The translations under genes were made by a program, and so were the position numbers. The notes under the pieces are model-generated. The model searched no databases. It was not told where the DNA came from and saw only the letters and a list, made by a program, of their open reading frames with translations. 64,000 nt of DNA from Phocoena phocoena. Its lineage: Eukaryota > Chordata > Mammalia > Artiodactyla > Phocoenidae. Location of the stretch: NCBI RefSeq assembly GCF_963924675.1, contig NC_089226.1:57015690-57079689 (forward strand), written 5' to 3'. Below are positions 10,983 to 22,298 of this stretch, piece by piece; the stretch's first letter is position 1; the number at the start of each line of letters is the position of its first letter.

Positions 10983-13900
10983 AGCTACACTTTAAAGAGT
11001 AACTTAGCATAGGTCTCAAGAAGTCATAAAATGATATTATCTTTAGCACCAGCTTTATTTGTTAAAAAAAAATTCATCAAACCCCTCCTATACACAGAGC
11101 AAAGAATGAGGAAACCTGGATTTATTGAGCACTTCACTGGATGTATCATACAATGTCCTTGGCACTTTATATAGATCATCTCATAGGAGTATCCTCCCAG
11201 AATTCTAGGTTTACCCAGAAGGAGGCAGCAGTCTTTCCCTCCTTTCAGGGCAACTCTCAGGGTTCCCATTTCCTGTCTTAGGAACCATTTTTCTGCAAGT
11301 AACGGACACGGGTCCTTGGGGACCCAACCATCCAGAAGAGAGTGGCCTCAACCAGATAGCTATGGTCTTGTAGCACAAGTCCCGCATTCCTGCGAATAGT
11401 AAATGCAGACAATAATGCGAAAGTGGGGGCTGGCAAGCAAGGAAGGGGAACTGTAATTTTCTTATAACCTCTCATCTAGCTCTTACTCTTTTCTACGTGA
11501 GGTGTATTTGTATGTGCACTTACTTTAACTACCACGTTCCCCCACTCTTATCCTCCACCTCTGCCAACTGTAGGTTTCTTATTTTGGACCCTTTTTCTTC
11601 CCGACAGTTCCTAGCGTAGTGCCTGCTAGACACTGCAACCTAAATTAATTGGTGTAGAATCAAACTGACTCCTACTTTGAGCAGTTTTCATTTTTAACTA
11701 TCTGTACTCGTAATTCATATATATCATACTCATATATATCGTGCACATGGCTTTCTCTGTGTGAGGCACTGTTTCCCAGGTGCACGGGGGCCTGTGAGCC
11801 CCATGCAGCCCGTGACAGACTGAGACAGCAGTTAGCTGCAGAATGAGCCATTTGCCTAATGAGGGGAACCCACATCCCAACACTTGTCATTGCCAACTGA
11901 TGCCCATGCTAGATCTTTCCATGGCAGGGAAAAGGGGATTCTTTTCCTCTCATTCTCTGTTCACATTCAATAAGCTTCAAACTTTATATACTGACAAGTT
12001 TTTTGCCCAGTGTGTGCTTTCCTCATTTCAAAAAAAACTCACACATGGTATGCATGTGTTTATTGGGTTTTAATGGATAAGAAGAGCAATCCTAAATGAT
12101 TAGAATGTTGGCATTCTCTATAAGGTTCCCTTTCACACAAAAGAAGCTGAAAGATGCATGCAGTACATTTACGTGCATGGATCATAAAACTCCTCTCTTG
12201 ACCGAGTCATCTCTAGCGGGAAGAAGCAGTCATCCACTCCCCCTAGAAGGAGAGAGAAGCCTCTCTAAGCCCCCTGCAACCCACCAGGCCCAGGGATGTT
12301 CTTTTCTTTTTAATCTACAAATCCTACTTCCTTTAACCAACTCCTGACAACAGCTTGGCAACCGACAGCATTCGCTGACTGCTTCCAACCTGAGTTCAAT
12401 AAGGAGCCTGCTTCCCTTCTTCTAGAACACTTTAATATAACAAGTGCGGACACGATTTTTGAACAAAGGCAATGTTTCCATGGCAACATAAATTACTGAT
12501 GAAAATCTACAGGAAGATTTTAAACCATTAAGATTTAAAAGGGTGGTTTTCTTCCTTCATAAAGCAGTTGAGGAATGTTGTTGAAAATTTCATTGTCAAG
12601 AGAATGGGGAAAGAAGTATCTTCCCCAAGGACTTAGACACATAATAAATAAATCTGGGGCTTATGGGCAGAGACGTAGAATTTATATATGATTGTAGTTG
12701 GCAATAATCTATTATTCTAAGACTCCACTTCTGTCAAGAGGTGATCTGTACTAATTAACACATGTAGATATTCTTCGCAGCAGTAAAATTGTCCTTCTAT
12801 ACTTCTGTTTCATTGTTTCTTGTAAATGTCAGGCTTTTCCAAATGAGAAAGGAAGGACCAGCCTCTGTTCTCTTCTTTTACAACACCGTCTCTCCAAGGC
12901 CAAACCCTCTCTGCATTCTCCTGATGCCTCCCCCCTTCCTCTTCTGGGACCTGGCTTCATCAATCACCCAGCTCTCTCCCGTCTTCAGTCTCTCCCTCTG
13001 TAACTGCTCTTTCAATATCTCCCCTTGAGTCACTGCAAGAAAATGTGCTTAAGTGGGACAAGGCCTTAAGGAGTGAACATCTGCTTACAGTGGGCCCTCA
13101 GTATTGGAGATTCAATTAATCAGGCATTCATTGAATGCTACTTTGTTCAAGTCTAACGTGAAATGCATTCAGAAATGAACCCGCCACTGGAAGCTTCTGT
13201 CCAAATTTTGTCCACATTGGGCACCAAACCGTTGACTGCAGTGGTCAGAGAAAACAATAGCTGGACAGATATTTGATGTCTGTGTAATTGTTTAGACCTT
13301 CCCACTAACTGCAAGGTCAGTGAGGCTGGAGCAGCATCTGGCTTTCACACTGCATCTTCAGCTTCGTGACTGTGATGAAGAAGATGTTCAATCATTTTTT
13401 TTGAGCACGTGACTCTGTGATGAAAACCAAATACATTATGATACAGTTATCCACCATAGACTTGGTAATTCTGACGTTCGGGTCTTCTGCTACTAATACG
13501 TTCTCATTTAACCTAACCCCACATCAATCCTGTGAAACAGGCCTTGAGCAAATCCTTTCCAAATGAGCTCACTGAAGTTCAGAGCAAGTGAGGGACTGAC
13601 TGGAGGGTTAGAGCCAAGATGGCACCCAGGTTTATTTTATTCCAGAGCCTGTGCTCTTGCCAGGGAACCACCGACTGTCTTCTGGCCCAGGTTCGATGCT
13701 TGTTCCCACCTCCCTGCCCTCGGCCTGTGCTTCCCTGAGCCCTGGCATGTGCTGTGTGCACTGAGGCATCATTTTCTCCTGTGAGGGCCTGAGTTTCTTT
13801 GTTTCTGCTTGTGACCAGGCCCCCAGCCACGTATTTCTCAACCAGCTTTGCTGCATAGGAGGCTTTGCTACCTCTAGTGAAGGCTGCAAAATGTTCCCCC

Positions 13901-14079
13901 TCAGGTTCTTACAACCGAAGCATGACCGTCTCTATTCACTTGATGCCACAGCTCTGCTGGGAACTTGAACTTCCTGGGCTCTGCTCACACCAGTGCTCTC
14001 TGCCTTGCTGACCTGAACCCTGGGTTTTTAAAACTCCTTTCGATGGGAAGAGTAATTTCTGATTGGGGTCTGTATTAGA
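10983..14079. other. MAP6: Intronic sequence without recognised genes
   Basis: I see no exon, RNA gene or confidently named repeat here apart from one RFX X-box match at 12474. The open frames are short and lack splice-supported structure or family similarity. Confidence 0.6.
12474..12487. promoter_or_regulatory. RFX X-box match
   Basis: GTTTCCATGGCAAC fits the inverted-repeat consensus GTHNCC-AT-GGNAAC bound by RFX-family factors. It lies in MAP6 intron 1. Binding is inference. Confidence 0.5.
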
Positions 14080-14560
14080 ATTGATTGCTATGTAACAGAT
14101 CACTCCAAAACTTAACAGCTTAGGCCAACAAACGTTAATGATCTCAGACAGCTTCTGAGGGTCAGAAATCCAGGAACAGCTTAGTTGGGGAGTTCTAGCT
14201 CAGGGTCTCTCGTGAGGTCCCCTGAACGCTTGCCTGGGGCTGAGGGTCCACTTCCAGGACGGCTCACTCATACGGCTTTTAGCAGGAGGCTCGGTTCCTT
14301 GCCCCATGGACCTCTCCCTAGGGGCTGTTTGAGTGTCCTCGTGATGTGGCAGCGTGCTGTCCCCAGGCTGAGTGATCCAAGAGAGGGAGAGCAAGGACGA
14401 GGCTACAGTGGCTTTGTGGTGCAGACTCGGGAGCTACATACCATCACTTCCACCGTATTCTGTTTGTTGGAAGCAAGTCACTAAGTACAATCACATTCAA
14501 GGGGCGGGGAATTAAACTTCACCTAAGGGAAGAATGTCAAGGAGTTTGTGGACATACTGT
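14080..14560. mobile_element. Mammalian interspersed repeat, about 480 bp (family not named)
   Basis: The series 'attgctatgtaacagatcac', 'ttctgagggtcagaaatcc', 'gatccaagagaggga' and 'aagcaagtcactaag' follows a repeat consensus I recognise from mammalian genomes. I cannot name the family with certainty. Confidence 0.6.
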
Positions 14561-17435
14561 GGGAAGTGGTATATAGGCCATGAGATGCCCGTGTAGCAAC
14601 TTTATGCCCCCTCCCTGGCTGGGGCAGCCCAGGGACTTCCTGTTTAGCTGTTCACGGGGGTGAGGTGGAGGCTGCATTCTGAATCCACGTCCAGGGCACA
14701 GTGAGGATTACACAGATGCAGAAAGACAGTCCTGACCTTCAACAAGGGCACAGTCTGGGAGGGAAGGAAGATATCTACACAGGTGGCCTAGGACAAGCTG
14801 GAAGACAGTGAGTGCTACCAAGAGATGAAGGTCAGAGGAGGAAGGCCTGATTCAGCAGTGGGCCTGGGGACTCCCTGGAGGGGAGAGCACCGGATCCTGG
14901 CACGCAAGGTCATGTAATGCTTCAGCAACTGGAGGCGTGGAGGGAGTAGCGTGCCAGGAAGGGGAACCGCACAGCAGGAAAGTGCAGTCTGTGTCTGGGG
15001 AAGGGCAGCGTGGAGTCCTCCCGGGCAGAGTCGGTGGCGGTACCCGTGGCACAGTGTCGTTGTGCGGACAGCATAAGACAGTGCAGTCAGAGAACCCGGC
15101 ACGCAGAAAACACTCCCTTACTGGTGATGCGGACGACCGATGAAGGGAGAGAAACGAGGCTGGAGTGGTCACCTGGGGCCAAGTCACAGGGCTCTGCCTA
15201 TCATCCTAAGGAATCGTGACACGTGGCAGCTAGAAGGGACCTTAGCTGGGACTTGGTCCTTTAGGACACTGGGAACTGCTAAGGTGTTCCCATAGGGGCA
15301 AGTGCGCTCACAGCCGAGCAGATTTATCCTGCAGCGTGTCTTGGGTGGGTCCAAGTGAGGAGCTGGGGGCCAGGACCCTGATGCTGTGGTCCAGGGAGAG
15401 GAGGCGTTGAGGGCCCAGGTGAGGTGGGCACAGGGGCTGCACAGGAGGAGGTGAAGGTAGAGCATTTGTTGACTCCTTTAAAAACTCTGCCTGGTCAGCA
15501 CAAAAGCTCTACTTCAGCAGCTGCTCTAAGTGTGACTGTGCTGTGATTTGAAGGTCCCAAGGGAGCAGCCCAGGAACATCTTGTCCACCAAGTCCCCACA
15601 CACTGAGACGGCTCACACCGGCCCAGGCTCCCCTCCATAGGTTTCCCCAGCACACAGGGGCCATCAGCGGAGTCCTGTAAGGAGTCCTTATGCCCAGACC
15701 TGAACATAGCAGTGGAGCCACTTCTCTGGGCAGTTGACTCACCCACAGAGGGACATCATAGTCCCAAAGCCATTCTCTGCCCCTGCAGGGATTATTAGGA
15801 CATCAGTGATGCCCTAAGCCTCAAGTGATGGGGTCCTTCTAGGGGACAGTGAGGCCTTGGCAACGTGGTTGGATCATCCAATCCCCATGACTTCCTTACA
15901 TCCGGATACAGGAGAAGCCTTGGCATGAGGAACAGCTCTGGGAGGCCAGCGCAGCAGCCTGCAGATGTGGATCCTCCCAGTTTGCCCAGAGCCTCACTGT
16001 GGTGTGTACCAGACAGGCTGAAGGGCAGTGCTTTTTTGTGTTTGCTGCCAGGATCCAAAGTCGCTATGAGCCTGAGGTGGGTTACACACCCACCCCCAAG
16101 TGTGGAGAAGCGGACAGAACGAGGCCTTTGAGTCAGGCAGACTGCGGTCCAGTACCTGCCTGACTTACGTACTGGCTTGTACTGGCTTGGCCTGGCGTCC
16201 CTTCGTTTCCCCATGCTCAGTTCCTCACACACAGCATGGGGTGAGTAACAGTGACCACACAGCGTGTTCAAAGGCTAAAGTAGGGTTAGATTCTTAAAGG
16301 GCTCAGCCTTTTAACAAGTAGGTGTTGGGCAAGTGTTTGTTAAGTTTTCCTCTCCTTCCCTGTCCTGATTCTCCGTGCCGAGGCCCCCAGCCGGCCCCTT
16401 TCCCGCCTCAGGCAGCTTCACTCAGCAGGGGCGCTAGGTGCCTTCTGTCAATCTAGGGAGGATGGATTCTGTGGAAGCTTGGGTGACTTGGCATGTTTAC
16501 TTTCATGAGGGAAACTCTTCCCGACAAGAACTTAAGACTTGCGGCTCATGGGTTTTAGGGGCGTGGTTTAAGCAGTAATAGAAGCCCCACGTGTGAGCAG
16601 CCTTCACAAGTCTCTCTAGTAGAACAGAACCCTTGATTCTCCAAATGTTTCTTGGATGTTTTGCTCTATGCTATTCAGGGCAGCAGGGAAACACAGATAA
16701 ACAGAGCTCAGTTCCTGGTGAGAATGGCCTCTGGCTAAGGCAGGAGACAAGTTTGTGAGACCATCATCATTTCAGCATGATGGGCACCGGATAGAAGCAT
16801 AAGATGTTCTCTTGCCTCCAAGGAGCAAGCGCTGCACCATCTAGGCAGGCAGGAAGGGCTCAGGAGGAGGGCCAGTTGCTGACCAGAAAGGACATCAAAT
16901 AACAGCTGTTTCTAGTAAATGCCAAACCCTTCAATCCTGAGAGGAATGTAGGAAAGATATGGAGTGTGGCTCTCAATGATGGCCCAGGGGGAGGGAAGGG
17001 TTCTGGCGGGCAAGTGAGGACTGAGGTCCTCGCCCAGCCAGGCCCCTAACCTATAGTCTGATACAGGGTAAGTTAAAGAATATCCCTCTGCAGCCACGCA
17101 AATGCGATTGGACTTGAAGGAGAGTTTTGTCATGAATTTTCTGTTATATATCTTATCCCTCGAGAGAGACAAACGGACTCATGAAAGAATTAAAGAATGT
17201 GAAACTGCTAGGTAACCACAAAGTTGGACAGTACAGTAGAGGGTCCAGGAGCCAAGAGCTGGGAGACTTTGGGCTGAGTAATCCAGGAGGGCTTCCTGGA
17301 AGAGGAGAGCCCTGAGCTGAGCCTTGAAGAATAACTAGAATTGGGACAGTCTGAGAGGAGGAGGACACCATCAGTGGAGGAATAGGAATAGTGCTGCCTT
17401 GCTCAGAAGTGTTCAGCGGCTCCCCAGCCCTCCCA
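14561..17435. other. MAP6: Intronic sequence without recognised genes
   Basis: This is GC-moderate, apparently unique sequence. Several 80-160 codon open frames exist, but none has a recognisable domain, supported start or splice structure. Confidence 0.6.
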
Positions 17436-17855
17436 CTAGCATCCAGGCATGGCATTCCAGGCTCTGTACAGCCTGCTCCTAGCTCCTGCCCACCCGGTCA
17501 CCTTGCCATCCCTCCAAGAGCCCCACCCTCCCGCTCCCTGAGTGGTTCAGCCGCTCTGTGAACCTGCCCCAAAGACCTCACTGCTGCCTGATTCCCCCCA
17601 CCCACTTCTCTATCTGCATCCTTCAGTGCCCCCTTCCCCACTTCACCCCTCAGAATAAAGCATCCTTTCCCCTCTGTCCTTCTGAGCTCTGTCCTATTTG
17701 CTTCATTCTGCCTTTTCTTAGGGTCACACATGGACAGACCCTGACTCACTAAACTGTAGAGACCTCAGCCTTGGCTTACTCCTCTCTGTGGGCCACATGC
17801 CATGGCCATGGCTGGAGTTTGGCAAATGCCAAACAAATGAATGAATGAATGATCA
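17436..17855 (+). mobile_element. L2 LINE 3' fragment with terminal (TGAA)n
   Basis: It starts near 'ggctctgtacagcctgctcc' and ends in 'aaacaaatgaatgaatgaat', the short tetranucleotide tail typical of L2 3' ends. Confidence 0.65.
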
Positions 17856-18129
17856 AGCTGAAATCTGGTTGCACAGAAAGGGGAGTTGATGGTTACAGGG
17901 GACCATGAACTCGTGGCAAAAGGAACTGGACATGACTGACCTGAGAGTGTGGCCCATACTGCTCTGGGAGGAGCATCTCAGGGCTGGGGGAGCTCAGGTA
18001 TTCTCTGTGCAGTCTGTGTCATATAAGCCCTCCACGGCCTTGCAGACAGCAGGCCACAGCCTGCACAAGCACCTCCAGTGAGGACCGCCAGCACACTGCA
18101 GCTCCAGCACATTGTCCGAGTGCAGTGGG

Positions 18130-18315
18130 AAGGATGTGGGCTGTGGAGCCCGACTCCCCTGGGCTGAGAATCAGCTCTGCTATTTGCCAGCTGTGTGGCC
18201 TTATGCAAGCCACTTAACCTCTCTGAGCCTTGGTGACCCTCTTTCATAAAAGGGAAATCATACTGCTTCCTTTCAAAGTTGTTGTAAGGATTATAGAGAA
18301 TATACAAAACAGAAA
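18130..18315 (+). mobile_element. MIR SINE
   Basis: It contains 'gctatttgccagctgtgtgg', 'agccacttaacctctctgag' and 'gttgtaaggattatagagaa', a near-complete MIR core. Confidence 0.85.
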
Positions 18316-19369
18316 CAACCTTCCAGCTTATAAGAGGTGACTAATGAATGGTACATAATTTTTTTATGACATACGATTAATTGTTCCATGTGGCTGGGGA
18401 AGGTTTTGTGGAGAGTTCAAAGAAAGTTCTAGGTAATAGAATTTGGATTTAAACCTAACAGCCTATTATAAGTACAGTGAGCTTATTATGGGACTCATTA
18501 ACACATCCCACGTGAAGATGATGTACCAAAGTTGTTCAAGACCAGGGTGACCAAGCTGTCCCCACAAGGACACGTCCCATGGTTAATGCTCACAGAGAGA
18601 CACTTACCAGCCCACAGGGGCCGCTGCAGAGAGAGAGAGAAAGCTGCAGAAGCTGGCCTGGGAGAAGTGACCCAGAATCAGTGCTTGGGGCCAGTGTATA
18701 CCTATCTCAGCCCTCATTCTGCAAGCAGGCAGGCAGGCAGGGGTGGGAGCAGAGAATCCGGGTTTCTGCCATCGTATTTTGGGAGCCAGGTTGTCACTGC
18801 TTTGGCTACTGAGAGATGCAGGCCAAGTATCAGGGCCCGAGGGTGGGAGGAAGGAAGGGAGTCCTGGCGCCTCAGGCAGGTAATGGGGCCCGAGCCCCAG
18901 AGGCAGCCCGGGCCAGCACTGGGCCTGTGTGTAGAGCCAAAATGGCTCAGAAGTCGGGTCATGGTAACTGGTTGAGGCTACAGAGGCGAATGGGGGGAGG
19001 AGGAGGAGGGAGGAGAGGCTCCAAAAGCAGCCTTGAAGCCGAGTAGGTGGCTGCCATTAACAGAATCAGGAGGGTCTCAACCCTCCTCCCAAATCCCCTC
19101 TCTTCCCAGGTTCCACGGCTCAGGGGGGTGGTGTCCCCACCCACAAACCCAGATATCTCTCCAAGCCTGGCCTCCCTCAGCTCAGCCATGTTCGAGTCCC
19201 GCCCATTTCCCTCGACTCAGTGCCGTGTTCCGTCCCCACTGCCACGATCCTGGTTCAGGCCTCTGCTTTCCTCCCGGCTCACTGCACATCCCTTCTGGCC
19301 TCCCACTCACCCCTCCCCCTCTGTCCCCATTCACACTGCTACCAAAATTCTCCTCCCCAAGAAGAATCT

Positions 19370-19842
19370 GGCCACATGCATCCATGGCTTGAACTCATCT
19401 GGCAACTTCTTGTTACAGTCCAGACCATCCCCTTGGCACGGCTGGCGGGACCTTCATGACCTGCCCAGCCTCTCCTGTCCTTCTCCACCAAGCTTCAACC
19501 CAGCCGCCCGAGCTGCCCGCAGGTCCTCCTGGGGGGCCGGGCCTCTCGTGAGCCTCTTTGTATGCCCCCCATTTTGCCTGGAAACCTGCCCCGCCACGTT
19601 CGGCCTGCTCCCTGTCAATCTCCGTGACTCCTTCCAGAACCCATCCTCCAACTCCCGGGCTGGTGCAGGAGCTCCTCCCCTGTGCTCCCCACTCCCTCCT
19701 CCTTCATGGAACCTATCTTATTGTCCTGGAGTAAACTCCAGTCCCTCCCTCTCCCACACCTTGAGTTCATCCTGCCAGGCAGACCTTAAGCACTCAGTAT
19801 ATGTTTTATAAATGAATGAATAAATGAATGAATGAATGAGTG
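19370..19842 (+). mobile_element. L2 LINE 3' fragment with (ATGA)n tail
   Basis: The pyrimidine-rich L2-like sequence ends 'cactcagtatatgttttata' followed by an 'aatgaatgaa' tetranucleotide tail. A 254-codon open frame that runs through it is considered fortuitous. Confidence 0.6.
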
Positions 19843-20139
19843 CAGTGGAGCAGTGAGGGAATCCAAGAAAAGTAGACAACTTGGCAGGGGAGACAAGATG
19901 ATTTGGTTCTAGGGATGCTGAGTTTGAGTTGGTGGGGCATTTAGAAGTAGGTCCAACTGCACTGGAAAGGCAAGTCTAAAGCTTCGGGAGGACCTCTTAA
20001 GAAACTGTGGTCAGTCTGCTCACACGTGAGCCAGTGCCCCTCAGGAGCTCAAATGACCAGGATATGGCTCAGTGTTACCAAACCAGCTTTATCAACTCAG
20101 AGACCCTCAGAGCCTGAAGGGCATTATAAGGACATTGTC

Positions 20140-20275
20140 TGGTCAATTCTTTTTTTGACAGATGAGGAAACTAAGGCTCAGAGAGGGGAGGGGCCTGCTC
20201 AGCATCTACCTAGAGGCAGAGCTAGGGCTAGAATTCGTGTGTCTCCTTGGCAGCCTGAGCTCTCTCTACTGTCCC
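20140..20275 (-). mobile_element. MIR fragment, antisense
   Basis: The run 'gatgaggaaactaaggctca', 'gaggcagagctagggctaga' is the antisense MIR core. Confidence 0.75.
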
Positions 20276-20611
20276 CTGTGGCCTGTTGTTTGTGGCACTC
20301 ATGTCTGAGCCCTGAAGGAGGGAGTTACCATGAGGATGAGAGAGGGTGCTGGAGAGCCTCACTCCACAGATATTCGTACACTGGCTCTTCCTTTCCCACA
20401 GCACAGCTTCTCATGGCCCCAGATCAGGGGAGACTGATAAAGACCTCAGAGCCACAGAGCTTATGTATTGGATGTCTTGCACTCAACAAACAGGATGGAC
20501 CCTGTGGCCTACATCAGCAGCGACATTTATTTTACCCTGTTTTGAACACTGTCACCATCTACTCTCCAGTCCTGTAACAGATCAGATATGGCTGATTAGA
20601 AACCAGGAGAG

Positions 20612-20735
20612 CAAGAGGGAAGACACATGGGAGCACATGTATATGTATAGCTGATTCACTTTGTTATAAATCAGAAACTAACACACCATTGTAAAGCAAT
20701 TATACCCCAATAAAGATGTTAAAAAAAAAAAAAAA
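20612..20735 (+). mobile_element. Short young L1 tail insertion
   Basis: It carries about 120 bases of L1 3' end ('cagaaactaacacaccattg', 'ccccaataaagatg') with an A tail. It is flanked by a 15-base duplication, agaaaccaggagag plus one base, at 20598 and 20736. It is heavily 5'-truncated. Confidence 0.88.
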
Positions 20736-21100
20736 AGAAACCAGGAGAGAGATTGCTATGAACAAGCAAACTGACACACTGACTCAAAAATCACCAAATA
20801 GGGATCATTTAGGGTAAGGACCAATAGCCATTCACACCAAACCCACCAAGACTCGCTTACACATCCTGTATCCCAACACAAGTCCCCATGGTGACATCTG
20901 GTTGTGTTCAGTACATTTTGCGTATTTATGACCTGCAGGCATTTAGACATTTCATAAGGATTTTCATCTAAAGTGATTGAGGTTGTTAAGGTTCAGGTAG
21001 CACAAGAAGCAAGCCCTCTGCTATTGAAGAGAAGTATTGACTTTAAAGATCCAGGGTTACAGAGCATCTTCATCATGACAAAGGAAGGAACAGAACTGGC

Positions 21101-21623
21101 TTTTTTTTGATGGTTAGTTGTGGGTTTTTTTTGTAGAGTTCTTTTTTTTTTAACATCTTTATTGGAGTATATTTGCTTTACAGTGGTGTGTTAGTTTCTG
21201 CTGTATAACAAAGTGAATCAGCTATACCTATACATATATCCCCATATCCCCTCCCTCTTGCGTCTCCCTTCCACTCTCCCTTTCCCACCCCTCTAGGTGG
21301 TCACAAAGCACCAACTGAGCTGATCTCCCTGTGCTATGCGGCTGCTTCCCACTAGCTATCTATTTTACGTTTGGTAGTGTATATATGTCCATGCTACTCT
21401 CTCACTTCGTCCCAACTTACCCTTCCCTCTCCCCGTGTCCTCAAGTCCATTCTCTATGTCTGTGTCTTTATTCCTGTCCTGCCCCTAGGTTCTTCAGAAC
21501 CTTTTTTTTTTTTTAGATTCCATGTATATGTGTTAGCATATGGTATTCGTTTTTCTCTTTCTGACTTACTTCACTCTGTATGACAGTCTCAAGGTCCATC
21601 CACCTCACTACAAATAACTCAAT
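21101..21623 (-). mobile_element. Young L1 3' end, antisense, 5'-truncated
   Basis: A T-rich start is followed by 'aacatctttattggagtata' and about 480 bases of antisense L1 3' UTR. The duplication cagaactgg flanks it at 21091 and 21624. Near-identical to the 3' ends at 32759 and 42055. Confidence 0.9.
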
Positions 21624-21769
21624 CAGAACTGGGACTTTTTCGTTCGGCCACAACGTACCAGGCACAATGTCCAACACGTTGTCTCATTTAACAGCCACAG
21701 CTTTCTAACCTCACACACAGCAGCATTCGGTCATATGTGTTGAACTCATAAATGACTGAATGGATTGAG

Positions 21770-21875
21770 TTTTTTCAGCCTCATGTTAGGTATTGTGAAA
21801 ATGAGGCCTAAAGATGAGAACTGCCTGTCCGTGGTCACACAGTGGGAGCTGGTAGCCCGTGCTCTTTCTCTGAAC
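21770..21875 (-). mobile_element. MIR fragment, antisense
   Basis: The phrase 'gaaaatgaggcctaaagatg' to 'ggtcacacagtgggagctgg' is antisense MIR. Edges approximate. Confidence 0.6.
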
Positions 21876-22084
21876 TACTGCTGCTGTTGTCACAACCTGC
21901 CTCGACCGGGCAGGAAGGAACACTTACACTTACGCAGGAGGAGAGAGTGAGTTCACTCTTCAGCCACACATCAGTCAGCCCGACAAGCACTAACTGAGAA
22001 CCTGCTGTGCTTGCCGCCCTGTGTGAGAGCACTGCTTCTGGATATAGGATGTATCATATCACTTAGGCTTTCTTTGATTTGCAG

Positions 22085-22298
22085 GAATGAATTCAGAGCA
22101 TGGACTGACATCAAGCCTGTGAAACCCATAAAAGCCAAGCCCCAGTACAAGCCCCCGGATGATAAGATGGCTCATGAGACCAGCTACAGCGCCCAGTTCA
22201 AAGGGGAGGCCAATAAGCCAACCCCAGCTGACAATAAGGTCATCGATCGCAGAAGAATACGCAGCCTCTACAGTGAGCCCTTCAAGGAACCGCCAAAG
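22085..22298 (+). CDS. MAP6: MAP6 exon 2 (internal coding exon)
   Basis: This exon encodes 71 complete residues of microtubule-associated protein 6, the calmodulin-regulated protein that stabilises microtubules against cold and drugs in neurons. It begins after TTTGCAG with one G that completes a codon split with exon 1, then reads NEFRAWTDIKPVK, continues through KPQYKPPDD and ETSYSAQFKGEA, and ends with the arginine-rich RRRIRSLYSEPFKEPPK. The last codon AAG is followed by the donor GTGAGA. This matches the remembered mammalian MAP6 region spanning the end of the central repeat domain and the third Mn-type microtubule-stabilising module. No frameshift or stop is present. The same frame stays open some way upstream and downstream, but both consensus splice sites fix the exon. 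Identification rests on recalled human and rodent sequence and is very secure; the module boundaries are less certain. Confidence 0.96.

Larger units (their letters stand above)
1..22084 (+). other. MAP6: MAP6 intron 1, 3' part (first exon outside window)
   Basis: This stretch precedes MAP6 exon 2 and contains no exon I can recognise. MAP6 exon 1 is known to be large and GC-rich and to encode the N-terminal microtubule-binding and membrane-targeting half; nothing like it is visible here, so the window probably starts inside intron 1. It holds MER5-like, L1, L2, MIR and CHR repeats, listed separately. The last bases before exon 2 form a pyrimidine-rich tract ending in TTTGCAG at 22084. That exon 1 lies further upstream is inferred from the split codon at the exon 2 start and from the known four-exon structure. 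Confidence 0.8.

Noticed and set aside
16425..16445. Possible CTCF core (cagcaggggcgcta)
   Set aside because: One G is missing relative to the CTCF core, so the required 14-position pattern does not align without a gap.
19047..19811. 254-codon open frame on the + strand, the longest outside repeats and MAP6
   Set aside because: It is proline/serine-rich from a pyrimidine-rich region, its 3' half runs through an L2 fragment, and it has no recognisable domain, splice support or CpG promoter.
22011..22084. Upstream in-frame extension of MAP6 exon 2 with a potential start
   Set aside because: A clear pyrimidine tract and CAG acceptor at 22084 define the exon. The upstream codons do not resemble MAP6.
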